Positions 1-12,185 of a stretch of 64,000 nucleotides of DNA are shown here, piece after piece. The stretch is from Gordionus sp. m RMFG-2023. Its lineage: Eukaryota > Nematomorpha > Gordioida > Chordodea > Parachordodidae. The position numbers were made by a program, and so were the translations under genes. The stretch covers positions 24,600,508-24,664,507 of the forward strand of contig NC_088776.1 in assembly GCF_954871325.1 (NCBI RefSeq). The letters run 5' to 3'. The notes under the pieces were generated by a model. It saw nothing but the letters and a program-made list of their open reading frames with translations, made no database searches and was not told the DNA's origin. The stretch's first letter is position 1. The number at the start of each line of letters is the position of its first letter.

Positions 1-3000
1 ATGATTATCATCCTTAAACAGTTTATACAAGTAATTATGGCCCTAATATGAGTCTTTTTAAATTCCTCCTCCATCTCGCTTAAATTCTTGTTTACCGGGC
101 CTTATTTTATATAATATTTATTTCAGTTTGACCTAAAGAAAATCTAAGTTTAAAGACCTGGCATTATTTTAAGAATGGCGCGCCACAAACGGCTAGTAAA
201 AAAAAAAAATTGGCACGAACTTAATATGCAAATTAAATATATTTTTACTATTATCTTTTGTATTATAATAAATATTTTACAAATTAAATTGTAATTTTTT
301 TACAAAAATTCTAAACGTAAATCTTTCGCGTAATTATACTTAATATCTAAAATAATAAAATCTTAATATATTCTAACTATGGTAAATAATTTGGTAACTA
401 ATTTTTGTTAAAATTATATATTTACAAAGATTAATTATGAATTAAGTTATTAAGAAGTAGGTACGAACTTATTGATAAATTGACTTTTAGATTTTTACCC
501 ATTTTTTGAATGATATATGGGGGTTGACGCCCTTGTTGGGGTTTGTATTCTTGTGATTTATTTAATATCATATATTCGGACTATTTAATTATAATTTATG
601 TAAGTACACTTGAATTATGGATATTCATCGTTAGTAATTATTGGTATTAAATAAGGAATCAATTTCAATACCTAAATTTATTGATATCAGCCTTCATGTA
701 AAATATTTAATAGATAGGGGAGAATTAGCAAAAGCTATTATCTTATATTATACTTATATTACACTTATATTTAAAGATATATAATTATACATTTTTGGGC
801 CGATCTAAGATTTTATATATAACAATTACGTTTGAAGTAATATTAATTAGGCTAAAAAAAATCAAAATAAATAACTAGATAAATTTATGATTAGTTAAAT
901 TTTATTTTATATTTAAAAAACGATGCTAGAGAAAGAAGAAAAAATCTTTTATAATTTTTGTAATTGAAATATTTTGAATAACTTATTCCATATTTCATAT
1001 TTAGCGATTAAGGTTAGACAATTTTTTATCAAAAATTAGTTGATGAAATATTTTATTGAAAGGTTTTAATGATAAAATGTTTTATTGATATAAACAATTT
1101 GAATATTGTTAATTATTATATTAAATTTTTTCATTATAATATAATGTCAAAATAAAAATATTGATTTTTGTTCCTTTAAATTTATAAAAAAGAAATAATT
1201 TTCTTGAAAAAGGAATAGGTAACATAAAAACACGAGCTTGGCTTCAAACTTTTATTTGCGCGATATCGAGGAAACTTATTATCCAAAATCTTCCCTTTCC
1301 TACTAACTTTTTTTTATTTTTACCCATTTGGGCTTCTTAATTTCCAAAATTTGAACATTAATTTTTTCCTTCCCATAAAATTTTAAATTTATTTGCTCGC
1401 TAGATGTTCAAATTTTTTTAACTAGCTTATCTATGCCCCCAATAACTGTTCCGAGATTTACATCAATCTCTTGGGTATCACTAGGAATAACGTCATCAAA
1501 AATGGTCATCTCCAAAAGAATCATTTCAAATATAATCGGTAAAAATATCAAGGTTTAATAGGTAGATTCCGTAAGCAGAAAACCTCTTATAATATATTGT
1601 ATGGTGTTGCCCTAGAAAAATTTTGCTTCACAAATTTCCCATTTTACTCCTTGCCATATAGTCCCAGGGATAGTGAGTTAGCTTAAATTACTCTAGCATT
1701 TTTTTTTCTATATAAGCTAGAATATCCTATAAATTTATTAAAATTTGAATTATTAATTTTACCTCAAAACAAAAAAATAATAAATAAAAAAGTTAAGGAA
1801 AATGGCTAAAAAATTGTTTTTGATCAATCACAATTCGCCCTAATGATAAAAATTTGTAAACTTATACCTTTTTATCCCACCTGCTATACATCCCCAGCGT
1901 CCTCCAATTCCAATTTACATATCTCACTCATAGATTAAAATATGTTTTACCGACATGGTCCCAGATTAAACTATATACCAATACAGGCAAAATCGTCACT
2001 AATATAATCAATCTTTATTACAGAACCACCAATATTTAAATTCTCATTCTTGTGAATTAATTTTGAATTAGTACATCATCTTTTTGTCTATGGATCTAAT
2101 TTCAACTTTTTTAAAACTAAATTTATATTCAAAGTAATCAAAAAATTTAATTCCCTATTTTAAAAAATCTCCCAGTTTTCCATTTTTTTAAAATAAGCTT
2201 AGTGTTAAACAAAATTGTCACATGATTCAATTAAACTTTGATTTGAAAATATTTATGACGTGTATAGAAAATTATGTGTCTGAAAACTACTTCTGATTGC
2301 AAAATCATTTCAAAAAATAATTAGGGAGATGTAAATGTGGAGTTTCTAAATTTTGTCTTATGACAAATTTACTCTGGGGTGTACATGGTTTTCCTTTAAT
2401 GAAGATTCTTCCGACTTAGGCTTTCCGTTGAAGACCTCTCTACTCCAATAACACATACTATTTAATCTAAGCAGGTTAGGAGGTAATTTTTTAAGTAAAA
2501 CTTGCTAGGATTACTTTGGAAATTTAATTTAACTTAGCGACAATATATTAGGCAAAGATATAATATAAAGGGGGATTTTTATTTCTTTTTTTCTACTTTG
2601 GATATCCTATTTTGCTAATTTTGATTTCGATTTCATTTTGTATGCGAATTATGATTTTGAATATAATTTTTTGTTTATGTGGTAATTATATCTTAATTTG
2701 GCTGAAGGGGGGGGGGGGTAACTGCAAAAGTGCCTGCTAATATAAAATATATTTGTTGAGTGAATCAAACCTGCTATGTTGACGGGCTTTGGAATATTAA
2801 AGGGGGTGAAATATATTTTCGGGGTGATCAAGATGTAGGTATTACCTCCTGTTATTCAATCATTTCTTATAATTTTAGTATATAAACTATTAATACTCAA
2901 AAGTTTATGATCGAATTTTTAAAATTTATAGGATAAGTAAAAAAAATATTTTTGCTTACTTATTTATTTTTAGTACTGGGATATATTTTCAGGAAAATCA

Positions 3001-4520
3001 GATCTTCAAATTTAAAAACGCGTTTAGCAAATTATTTCACTAAACTTAAAATCATTTATTTGGCACATTTTTAAATTTGAATATATATGTAAAAGTATTT
3101 CACCCTGTGTAAAATATACTCTATAAATTTCAGACATTCCTATAAGATATTACATATATTACCTGATTATGCACATTGACAGTGGTAGCATATATTAGGT
3201 GTGTCAAAAATAATAACACGTTTCGTAATCTTTATATTAAAAGGTGGTAATTGATTTTTTTTATGAACTTACGGAGTTTATAAAATGGTGTATGAAACTT
3301 AATATTCTTAATTTTCTTAATTTAGTCAAGTTATTTTTTAGAAAACTGTGATCAAATATACTAATATTTGACAATAAATAACTCAAGACTCTAAAAAATA
3401 TTTAACGAGCTGATTTTTAAAAGAAATATGAGGGTATTGTGTTATTTTTTGTTAAATTTTAGCACTTTTGATCTCAATTTTATAAAAAACAGTTCCATAA
3501 AATTTTAATATTAAGTTCCAAACATTCTTTAATAAAATACGAAACTTCATTTTAAAAATCGAGTGGCGCGTTTTAGGGTTATAAAAATGCGAAATTTTTT
3601 GAACCACTCGATACTCAAAATCTTTCATCAGACGCCGTGAAAATTTTCCCGAATTTGACATTACTTGATCACAAATTTAGTGTGTATATAATTCCTTTTG
3701 AGAAAGGTACACAGGGAGGTCTTTTAAGTTTTCTCAGTATAATTATATGCTGTAATATAGTAAATTTTCTCAAAACTCTTTTTAATTTGGATATAATTCT
3801 AGAAATAAAAACCATTTTTACGGGAAAAAACAAACGTTCTTTTTAAAAAAGAAATTTTACTACTAAAATCCTTATTATTTTAGCAACAAAATACAAGAAA
3901 CTAAATTCTCGAAAGATAGGCATTTTTAAAAATGAATCTTGGAAGGCGTTTTTAAATTAGAATCTTCTCAAATTTTTGGGGTTTAAGATCATTAAAGAAA
4001 ACAAATCCTTTCATAAACACATTTATTAATTAGTTTTACCTTAAATTGATTATATGCCGATTGGCACAAAAAATTATGCTTTTTAAAAAGATTGCTAAAA
4101 GGGAATGACTTAAGCAATTTCAGTTAAAAAAATAGAAAATATTTAGGTTAATTTACAAGAAATCGTGATATAGGTTAGGAAATTGGGCAGTTAAATATTT
4201 TTTAAATGAATGTTTGGAATAGATACTGGATCTTTTTATTTTCCTGAATAAACGCTAAATATATTTTTTGCACGTAACATGAAGGCACTTATAAAAAAAA
4301 TCTTTTTCTTATTGAAAAAGCGTCTATATCATATTTTTATGAATTTTATATAAAACTTGAAATCGTTCAAACCTTTTACTATCTCAAACATCCGGGGGTG
4401 TCTGAGTTTTCAAGCCTTTGAAGGATTTTACAACTTTATCCTTCATAATTCTTTAAATATTTATATACGAAATTCTTACAAGTCTCCCCACAACTCTTTG
4501 CAATTTATGGGTAAGGTTTG
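1..4520. other. gene-free A/T-rich intergenic DNA
   Basis: I found no coding region, RNA gene or clear transposon end here. Open frames are short (about 60-70 codons), rich in Phe/Ile/Asn/Lys, and look like chance frames of A/T-rich DNA. A run of G near 2708-2718 is one of about a dozen G or C homopolymers in the window. A stretch near 175-295 could encode a 40-residue peptide starting MARHKRL with a hydrophobic tail, but nothing supports it as a gene. Confidence 0.6.
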
Positions 4521-4528
4521 CTTTCATG

Positions 4529-6051
4529 TAATGCTGTAAACATTTCTAAAAAAATCGAAATCGAACGCGTATACGTTCAAGTTCATGTTCAAAAAAAAGG
4601 AACGCGTTCACGTTCATAAAACCGTTCAAAATTTTATGATAAATTTTTTTTAAATTTAATTTAATATAAATAAACTTACATTTTTTAATGCAATATATTT
4701 TGGCCATGTTAAAAAATAATATAGATACCATGACAAAATTTTTATCATAATATTATTATCAGTTGTGTCACTAGGAGAAGGGGGGATAGCGAATAAAAAG
4801 ATATTTTTATTTATAAAAAAATTTTCTTATTAAATTTTGATAACAAGTGCTTTCAAAATATTATCTGATAGACAGGAACACTTAGCAGTTAATACGGCAT
4901 TAGCCTAAAAACGCGCTCTAGAGGGGTACATAAGAGGATTGCGGTATTATACTTAATAGACAGCTCGTTTAACGTGGAGAATTAATTAAAAACATATTGT
5001 TTTGTTATTTGCAAAAAATTGAGATAAGTTATCCTCCTCCAATCCATTCTCTACTCTCGACAAAAAAAAGATATCTCGAAATTAACAGTTCTCTAGGGTT
5101 TTCAAAGCATTTTTTTCAATAACGCTATGAGTTTATTTTTAATAGGTTCGTTCTGTGGAAGTTTTATCTATGGCCATTGAAGTTTAAATGCTGGATGTGC
5201 AGAAAGAACATATTGATCCTTATATATATGTTCAAATCTTTAAAAAAATAAAATATATGTAATTAATTGAGAGTGATAGGTTTAATACCTTTTATTAATC
5301 CCATTCAATACGGCGTCTATCAATGGTTGACCATATTTAAGGCCACTAATTTTTTTAATTTTAAAATAACTATCGTTATTGTTGGGGTCAAATATCCCAA
5401 ATGCATTATTTCTTCAAATTTAATGATTTAACTTAGTTATATCATAAAATTAAATAATTAATATTAAAATCAAATGTCGTTTTAAATTGGAACCTGAAGA
5501 TTTTGACAATATAATACTCTTTGACCACATTTTACACTTGGTAAGTATTGGATTAGTTCCTTCAATATAGGATGTCAATGTAAAACATTTATCATATTTG
5601 GATATAGTAATGATAATTCATCTGATTTTGGATTTTCAGAATCAGGTGATGAGGATTAAATAATAATATCCATGCTTATGCTAATCTATTAAATTAAAAT
5701 ATAAACAATAATATTCAAGTTAATAAACTATGTGTTAAAAAATTTGAAATGTGAAAAGGAAATACACAGCTGATTAAAAAATATAAATAATACATTTTTT
5801 AAAAAAATTCGGAAATAATAAATTTTTCAAATGAATAAAAATAAAAAGTATTTTTAAAATTGAACGAACATTAAATTCGAACGCGTTCATCATAAAAAAG
5901 TAACGCGTTCACTTTCAAAGTTCGTCAAAAATAAAAGGAACGCCGTTCATCATTTTTTTCAAAAAAACGAACTTCGTTCACCAACGCGGTTATTTTGAAC
6001 GAACTTCGTTCACGAACACGTTCATTTTGAACGCATTCGTTTACAACACTA
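4529..6051. mobile_element. non-autonomous hAT element, 1.5 kb, with 8-bp target duplication
   Basis: The element is flanked by a perfect 8-bp direct repeat CTTTCATG (4521-4528 and 6052-6059), the target-site length of hAT transposons. The ends are imperfect inverted repeats: left TAATGCTGTAAAC, right (reverse complement) TAGTGTTGTAAAC. Both subterminal regions (about 4560-4630 and 5865-6045) are packed with palindromic AACGCGTTC and GAACGAACTTCGTTC motifs in both orientations, as expected for clustered transposase-binding sites. The interior (about 4640-5860) is A/T-rich with no readable transposase, so it depended on a hAT transposase supplied elsewhere. The intact target duplication fixes the boundaries. 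Confidence 0.85.
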
Positions 6052-6059
6052 CTTTCATG

Positions 6060-6339
6060 AGATATAGAGTGCTTTTTAAAAGCTGCAATATTTTCTTCGG
6101 TTCTAGCTGTCCTGAAAATTCCACCCCTAGACTTTTGAATAGTAACTAAACTAAATTCCAATTTTTATAAAGAAATTTATCAATTAGCGTTGCAGGTATC
6201 TATGGTTTTCCTCAAAACAAGTCTTATAATAATTCCGCCCGGTTTACATATATTACTATATACATTTTGAACATTTAATATTAAATAAAATTTATGAATT
6301 TTTTTAAAAAGTTTAGAAAATAAAGTATATAATTATCAC
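6060..6339. other. short spacer between hAT element and LINE
   Basis: A/T-rich spacer with no gene or repeat end recognised, apart from the target duplication copy at its left edge. Confidence 0.5.
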
Positions 6340-6343
6340 CTGG

Positions 6344-6400
6344 GTGGCCTAGTGGGTTATGATGTAGGCTTGGAAACAGAAGGTCCCAGGTTCGATCCTG
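6344..6400 (+). promoter_or_regulatory. tRNA-like internal Pol III promoter (A and B boxes)
   Basis: TGGCCTAGTGGG (box A, about 6345-6356) and GGTTCGATCCT (box B, about 6389-6399) match the tRNA A- and B-box consensus at a normal distance of roughly 35-45 bases. The same head starts the short element at 11211. It sits at the very 5' end of the LINE. It could be the LINE's own leader, or a SINE that inserted upstream of it. It is not a functional tRNA, because no proper cloverleaf can be drawn. Confidence 0.6.
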
Positions 6401-6549
6401 GTAAGGAAAGTAAAAATTTCCGGGTTTTTCTTCGATGACTGATGTGTAAAGACATATGGTAAGATGAATTTCGGAGCTTAGAGATGACACCCCGGTCACC
6501 GACAGGCTTGGACAGCCGGGTGCTAAGGATACTTGTCCAATAAACAAAA

Positions 6550-7180
6550 ATGAAGGACACAAATGAAAATATAAATGTGAAAGCTAGGGCGTTCCCTCCA
6601 AGCGACGCGCAGGGTGTAGACCTCCATCCTGCGAAAAGTAAAATAAAGGTCAAAGCAAAGAAAACAAGGTTAGCAAGTTTGAATGGTACACTTAAAGGTA
6701 AGACGAGAGAATTGGCATCAATGTTGAACAAGAGAAAAGTTGATATAGCGTGTATACAAGAGACGAAATGGAAAGGTCAGAAGACTTTAATGATTGGAGA
6801 TGGGTATAAATTGTACTATAATAAAATTGTTAGCAATAGAAACGGTGTCGGCATCATCCTCAGTCAAGATCTAACCACCTCAGTAATAGATGTCAGCAGG
6901 ATCTCTGATAGACTAATGAAGATAAAAGTCTGCATTTGTCAATCAATACTACACATCCTTTCTGCAAGGAAGAAGAGAAAGATGACTTTAGAGTTATCCT
7001 TGATAAAGCTGTAATAGAAATCTCTAAGGATAACCTAGTGATAATAGGTGGAGACTTGAATGCGCATGTGGGAAAAACAAGAGACAGCTACAAAAGGCAT
7101 CATGGTGGTTTTGGATATTGAGAAAGAAATGATGAAGGAGACTTAAATTTGCGCAAGCCTTCGACCTAGCTTTAACCAAC
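6550..7180 (+). pseudogene. LINE endonuclease domain (APE type), frameshifted
   Basis: The first open stretch (6550-7014, 154 codons) carries the start of an apurinic-endonuclease-like domain: ASLNGTLKGKTRELASM, then VDIACIQETKWKG with the metal-binding Glu, and NGVGIILSQDL. The frame then shifts to 6936-7121, which holds IIGGDLNAHVGKTRD with the conserved Asp and Asn of the catalytic core. The switch of frame near 6940-7010 and a stop at about 7120 show this copy cannot make the full enzyme. The role in an intact element is to nick target DNA to prime reverse transcription. Confidence 0.75.
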
Positions 7181-7859
7181 ACCTACTATAGGAAAAAAAA
7201 GTCATTTAATAACATATGAAAGTGGTACAAGGAAAACACAGATAGATGCATGCTAATCTCTTGAGGAAGATTAAAAGTTGTAATAGACTGCAAAGTCATC
7301 CTAGGAAAAGATATCGCCGCGCAATACAAGCTACTAGTCATGGATTTACAGATCTCAAATAAATCCACTCAAAATAAGATAAAACTTGAACCATGCATCA
7401 AATGGGGTAAATTAAGAACAATGACAGATGCATTTGCAATCAATGCAAACATTGAAACAATAGATTCCTCACAAGTCTGAAAAAATGTGGACAGACCTTT
7501 CATCCAGATCCAAATTGACACTAGGCTTGACAAGGGGAGGCAACAAATCATACAAAGAACTATGGTGGTGGAATGAAGAGGTACAAACCACTATACAGGA
7601 GCCAAAAACCCAGATGACAAGACAAATTACAAAAAATCCAAGAAAATAGCTACAAAGGCGGTGGCTAAGACCAAAGCTATGGCATACGATAACATGTATG
7701 AAGAACTACATACCAAAGAAGGGAAAATAAAATATACAGATTAGCCAAACAGCGAGAAAAGAATTCTAGATTCTAATAGAAAGCCTTAAAGCACTAGGAG
7801 ATGATGGAATACATACAATAAAATACTGGGAAATGAGAATGGAGGCAGAGCTATCTAGT

Positions 7860-8600
7860 TCCAATCTTCAAAAATAAAGGGGATCCACACAATTGTCATA
7901 ATTACAGGGGCATAAAACTAATGTCACACTGTCTTAAACTCTACGAAAAAATAATAGAAAAAAGGTTAAGAGACATTTTCGAAATAGGAGAGACTCAGTT
8001 TGGCTTTATGCCTGGAAGATCAACAATTAGGCAAATGAGCGAAAAATACAGGGAAAAGAACAAAAAGTTTCACATGGTCTTTCTCAATCTAGAAAAGGCC
8101 TTCGATAGAATCCCAAGAAAACTTATCTGGTGGGCGCTACGCTACAAAAAAATTCCCGAAAAATATATAAGAGTAATACAGGATATGTATATGGGCCATA
8201 CAACAATGGTCCGTAGCACAACTGGTACTTCAACAGGCTTCACAATAGCCAAGGGAGTTCATTAAGGGTCGGCTCTCAGCTCACTTCTCTTCATAACAGT
8301 AATAGATGTATTAGCACAGTCTATACCACAAACAATCCCGTGGAATATGATATTTGCAGATCATATTTTGATACTTGTCGAACAAGGATGAAATGAAAGA
8401 AAGATTAGTGAGCTGGATAAATATCCTAGAAAAGCACGGACTAAAAGTAAATAGAAAAAAGACGGAGTATATGGTGATAGGAGGAGATGAAACAGAGAGC
8501 ATTGATATAAATGAATGGCAGATATCGGCAATTGAAAGCTGCAAATATTTGGGCCCCACTATACAAACAAACGTAAAATTAGTCAAGGGTGGTTAAAGTG
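7860..8600 (+). pseudogene. LINE reverse transcriptase, broken, catalytic Asp residues lost
   Basis: Two open stretches (7921-8265 and 8375-8596) carry RT blocks in order: KLYEKIIEKRLRDI, then QFGFMPGRSTIRQM, then LNLEKAFDRIPRKLIWWAL, then the catalytic-loop region, then INILEKHGLKVNRKKTEYM. Motif A reads LNLEKAFD, whereas copy B has LDLEKA, so the first catalytic Asp is Asn here. The FxDD box reads FADH where copy B has FTDD. Frames are also interrupted between the two stretches. Together with the deletion near 7770 this copy is dead. Confidence 0.8.
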
Positions 8601-8837
8601 GAGATCTTTATTTGGAGTGCTCTTTGACAAAAGAATCCCACACAAATTGAAAAGAAAAATTCAACTATTCTATATAGTTCGGAAACATGGCAAACCAAAG
8701 AATCAGACGAGAGAAGCCTACAAACTATGGAGATGAGAATGGCGAGAATGATTGCTGGGGTAACAAGAAAAGATAAGGTGCGAAGTGCCCATTAAGACTA
8801 AGATAATGGTAAACAGACTAGGTGGTATGGGCATACA

Positions 8838-9044
8838 ATGAGAAGGCCTATGAACTACATAGGAAATAAGGTTGAGAGTTTGGAAGTAAGGGGCAAACGT
8901 AAAAGAGGAAGGCCAAAACTTCAATGGGGCCATGAAGTTAGAGCCAATATGAAGAAGTATAAATTAGATAAAAGAGATAGTATGAATAACATAAAGTGGA
9001 GAGATATATTGAAAGAGCTTACCAGCAGAAAAGGTGAAAGCTAA
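8838..9044 (+). pseudogene. LINE C-terminal basic domain
   Basis: The 68-codon stretch MRRPMNYIGNKVESLEV followed by GKRKRGRPKLQWGHEV and a short helical tail is the usual C-terminus of RTE-type LINE proteins (consensus YVGRRVL..GKRRRGRPK.RW). Nearly the same sequence occurs at 50790-50985 in copy B. It is separated by frame breaks from the RT upstream. The final bases GGTGAAAGCTAAAG lead into the A-rich tail. Confidence 0.75.
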
Positions 9045-9107
9045 AGATAAAAGAGAAAAAAAGAAAGAAAAAAAGAAGAAAAAAATAAAAAAATAAAGTA
9101 CGTAATG

Positions 9108-9330
9108 TGGGATTCGGAATCCCAAAGTGGGGATTCGAAAATATTTTAAAAAAAAATATTCAAAAAATATTCCCGAATCCCCATGAAAAAAAAATTCCGA
9201 ATCCTTATGAAAAAAAATAAAATAATATAATTACTTTTTCTTCCCTTTTTTGCTGCTGGCACCATATAATTAAAAGGTCAAAAAAAATTTTAAAAAAAAT
9301 ATTTAAGGGGATTCGGAATCTTTTTTTTAG
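9108..9330. repeat. palindromic GGATTCGGAATC cluster after the LINE
   Basis: Motifs GGATTCGGAATCC, GGGGATTCG, CCCGAATCCCC and CCGAATCC recur in both orientations over about 220 bases, separated by A runs. The arms at about 9108-9135 and 9305-9320 can pair with inner copies. The arrangement looks like a small foldback repeat. No target duplication was found. Confidence 0.4.
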
Positions 9331-11026
9331 AAACAATTAAATTATATTTTTTTGCCGCCTGCCTGGCTGGCACCAGAAAATTTATTTTTTAGAGGTATTT
9401 AATTTGTATTACTTTTATGCTTTAAATCATTAAATACTCGAAAAAATGGTTTTTAATATAAATTAAATGTTAAAAAATAAATATTATTTTTAAATTAATA
9501 ATTTTTAGAGGAAGAGAAAGCGAAAAAATTTATAAATCATCATTATTTAATTGTTTAGATAAAATGGTTAAATTATTAAGAAATGAATCTTTCATGGTAA
9601 TAAGAAGTCTTGGCAGTATATGAGGTAGTAAGAATTTATCATCTCTTATATTATGCCATGTGCAATTATTAAGTAAGCATTTGTATTTTTTTTGGTTAAT
9701 ATTTTTAGGCATATTTTGAAATTGGAAAAATACTTTTATGACAAGAAATCAACCTAATTTGTTAAACATCAACCAAAATTTATTAAAATGTAATAAGACC
9801 CCCCATTTATTATTTTATTTAATATGTATATGGAATCACGAGGTCGAGTCCGATATCATAAACCAGAAAGAAATCACTTGGTTATGGATGGGCATAGTAA
9901 AACATTAAAAGAATTAAATAAATTTAAAAAATTACCCCCATTCAAATTTTTAGAAGCAGTTGCTTCGGACCCCCACCGTTATTATATTTATTAACAGGGA
10001 AGACCAGGGCCAGCCAGCTCAAGGTGCTTGCGGATTTTATTTTAAAAGCTGTAACGATTACAAATCAAAATTTTGATCTAAAATGGAATTCTATAATCCA
10101 TATTTGGGGACGAAAATAATTTATAACATTTAGCTAATTTAAATTTTTATTTGTTATGATATGTTTTTGACGTGAAAATTACAATATTTTCACTTGCCAT
10201 TATTAGGTTGTATTAAAAAATTAAAGGTTTAAACATGACAAAATGGACAGTATATAAAAGTTAAAAATCTATTTTAATATTTGGGAAAGTTTCAGATTGA
10301 TATGCAATGCCTATATATATGTTAAAATCTTATTAGTAATATTTCACTATTGGGGTTAGTAGAATCATGGCTTGTCGGCCCAATCAATCAATTTTTATAA
10401 TATTATTATAGTATGCAAATATATACCCAGATTCCCAATAGAAAAAATTTTGTATGAAAAGGATATGTCATCTAGAAAGGTTTCATTAATTACAGGAAAT
10501 AAATATTTATAAATTTAATATATAAAATGATAATTATTATGGAAATTTATTATGTAATTTTTCATAATACATTATTTTAATATAATATCAGACTAAATAA
10601 ATATCTTGCAAACTAAAATCTTCATTAATACATATTATATTATATATATTATAATATATATTTGTGATAATTAAGTATATATTGAGATATATATAATTGA
10701 CATTTTGATTAAATTATAATTATATTGAAAATTTGATATGAACATTTTATTTACCATATATAAATATTAGCCTGATAATGAGATATATTATTTAAAATGA
10801 ATTATATCTATCTAGCAAACAAATATTTCTTTTCGTTTATATCTAATGTAATCGACAATATTATATGATACAAATTATTACATTTTATTAGATATGAACA
10901 TTTTAGTAGGATATTTTGGACTGATAAAAAGATTGTATGATATTATATATTTAAATAAAGAATTAGATAAATTTTGAGTGAATTTATTATTTATTATTAC
11001 AAATTTTTTAAGACATTATAAAAAAA
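9331..11026. other. gene-free A/T-rich stretch
   Basis: No supported gene. A 56-codon frame at 9824-9994 (MYMESRGRVRYHK...) resembles nothing I recognise and has no splice or family support. The part 10500-11020 is almost pure A/T. Confidence 0.5.
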
Positions 11027-11027
11027 T

Positions 11028-11159
11028 ATATAATAGCTGGCACTATGCCCATGATAAGTCAAGAAAAGTATTTGATGATAAGGAGGAAAATAATATATAA
11101 TAGCTGGCACTATGCCCATGATAAGTCAAGAAAAGTATTTGATGATAAGGAGGAAAATA
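11028..11159. repeat. 67-bp unit tandemly duplicated
   Basis: A 67-base unit containing TAATAGCTGGCACTATGCCC and ending AGGAGGAAAATA appears twice head to tail. The two copies look identical by eye, so the duplication is recent. No coding content. Confidence 0.85.
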
Positions 11160-11210
11160 AAATGGTCATGTATTGAGATTTTTTATGGTTTATCTGTTAA
11201 ACAGGTGTCG

Positions 11211-11815
11211 CTGGGGTGGCCCAGTGGTGTATGATATATGCTTGGAAACCGAAGGTTACAGGTTCAATTTTCGGGTTTTTCTTCGATGACGGATGTGTAT
11301 AGACATATGATATGAACAATTTCTGAGTGAGAAATACCCCGGTCACCTAAGGCTTGGACAGCCGGGTGCTAGGAAACTTGTCCAATAAACCAAATAAGAC
11401 TGCCAGCTGATCTCGTGGGTCATTAAAGGATGATAACGATTTCTTGGCCAGCGCTAGGATAATGATGATCTCGGGGCAGTTCAAGCTCAATGTCTCCCAA
11501 GCTACAATGGACTTGATAACAATACTCCGGTGGGAGATCCATCGGGATTGATACTCCGGTGGGAGATCCATTGGGATTGATACTCCGGTGGGATATCTGT
11601 CGATTTGATACTTCGGTGTGAGGAATACTCCGGTGGGATATCTGTCGATATTGATACTTCAGTGTGAGTTCAAGATACTTTGCCTTAATAGCGATACTCC
11701 GGTGGGAGATCCAAATGAAAGAGATCAGAAAAATAGATAGCATGAGTAAAGGTGGAGAGATATATTGAAGGAGCATATCACCAGAAAAGGTGAAAGCTAA
11801 AAATAAAAAAAATTT
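11211..11815 (+). mobile_element. SINE-like composite with LINE head and LINE 3' tail
   Basis: The first 180 bases repeat the head of the LINE at 6340: a box-A-like GTGGCCCAGTGGTG, a decayed box B AGGTTCAATTTTC, then CTTCGATGACGGATGTGT and GGACAGCCGGGTGCTAGG. The last 100 bases (about 11715-11815) match the LINE 3' end: GGAGAGATATATTGAA, CAGAAAAGGTGAAAGCTAAA, then an A-rich tail. The middle holds a minisatellite of about 29 bp. Sharing the 3' tail with an RTE-like LINE is how SINEs borrow LINE machinery (compare Bov-tA with BovB). Sharing the head as well suggests an internally deleted LINE derivative. It has no coding capacity. Confidence 0.65.
11515..11712 (+). repeat. about 29-bp minisatellite inside the SINE-like element
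   Basis: GATACTCCGGTGGGAGATCC and variants (GGATATCTGTCGAT, GATACTTCGGTGTGAG) recur about six or seven times with roughly 29-bp spacing and some divergence. It is GC-richer than its surroundings. Stop-free frames across it are a product of the repeat. Confidence 0.8.
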
Positions 11816-12185
11816 GTTAAAAAGGTATTAAAAGATTGCTATTTTATTTGATAGAATATTATTTTGTCTCATATGAAGCCTAATAAACCACTTGATTCTG
11901 CTAGCCTCATATATGCTCCGACTAATCAGTTAGGGGCTACTAGGTTCAAAATGACTTTTACTAAAACATTTTTGGAAAAGAATTTATTAAATATTTAGAA
12001 AATACAATAGTGTATAATTATAGGCAAGTGTTTAAGGTATAATTGGTGTTTTGCAAATTATTATACGATCATTATTTTTGGAAATATAATTATTTTGAGA
12101 AAAATTGCGCCGACTAGCCCTGGTCTCACTTGTTATGATAAACATTAAATTAACTTATATATATTTTGTCTAATTTTTTCACAAG
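11816..12185. other. upstream region of the receptor gene; mid-repetitive tail
   Basis: This must hold at least the intron before 12186, and possibly the missing signal-peptide exon, which I could not find. The part around 12108-12142 (GCCGACTAGCCCTGGTCTC) resembles tails at 18398-18437, 20030-20060 and 31195-31240, so an old dispersed repeat lies just upstream of the gene. Confidence 0.45.

Larger units (their letters stand above)
6340..9096 (+). mobile_element. RTE-like LINE, degraded copy A, with tRNA-like 5' head
   Basis: This is a non-LTR retrotransposon copy in sense orientation. It begins with about 200 bases containing a tRNA-like Pol III promoter (6344-6400), then an APE-type endonuclease (from about 6550), a reverse transcriptase (about 7860-8600) and a basic C-terminal domain (8838-9044). 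It ends in an A-rich tail. The C-terminal GKRKRGRPKLQWGHEV stretch and the endonuclease IACIQETKW are typical of the RTE-type LINEs common in invertebrates. Compared with copy B at 49402-51011, this copy lacks about 210 bases near 7770, where the endonuclease-to-RT linker and RT start should be. Clade assignment is from motif memory, not a tree. Confidence 0.8.

Noticed and set aside
3452-3846. Overlapping small frames on both strands
   Set aside because: A/T-rich composition, no family similarity and no supporting signals.
6340-6410. A functional tRNA gene
   Set aside because: A and B boxes are present, but no acceptor stem or cloverleaf forms, and the same head starts a repeated element.
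6281-6731. Minus-strand frames opposite the LINE head and endonuclease
   Set aside because: They are shadows of the plus-strand LINE sequence.
9824-9994. 56-codon frame MYMESRGRVRYHK... as a small gene
   Set aside because: Somewhat less A/T-biased than its surroundings, but no recognised family, no splice partners and no second signal.
11347-11776. Minus-strand frames with SHRSI repeats as a repeat protein
   Set aside because: They lie in the 29-bp minisatellite and are out of any gene context.
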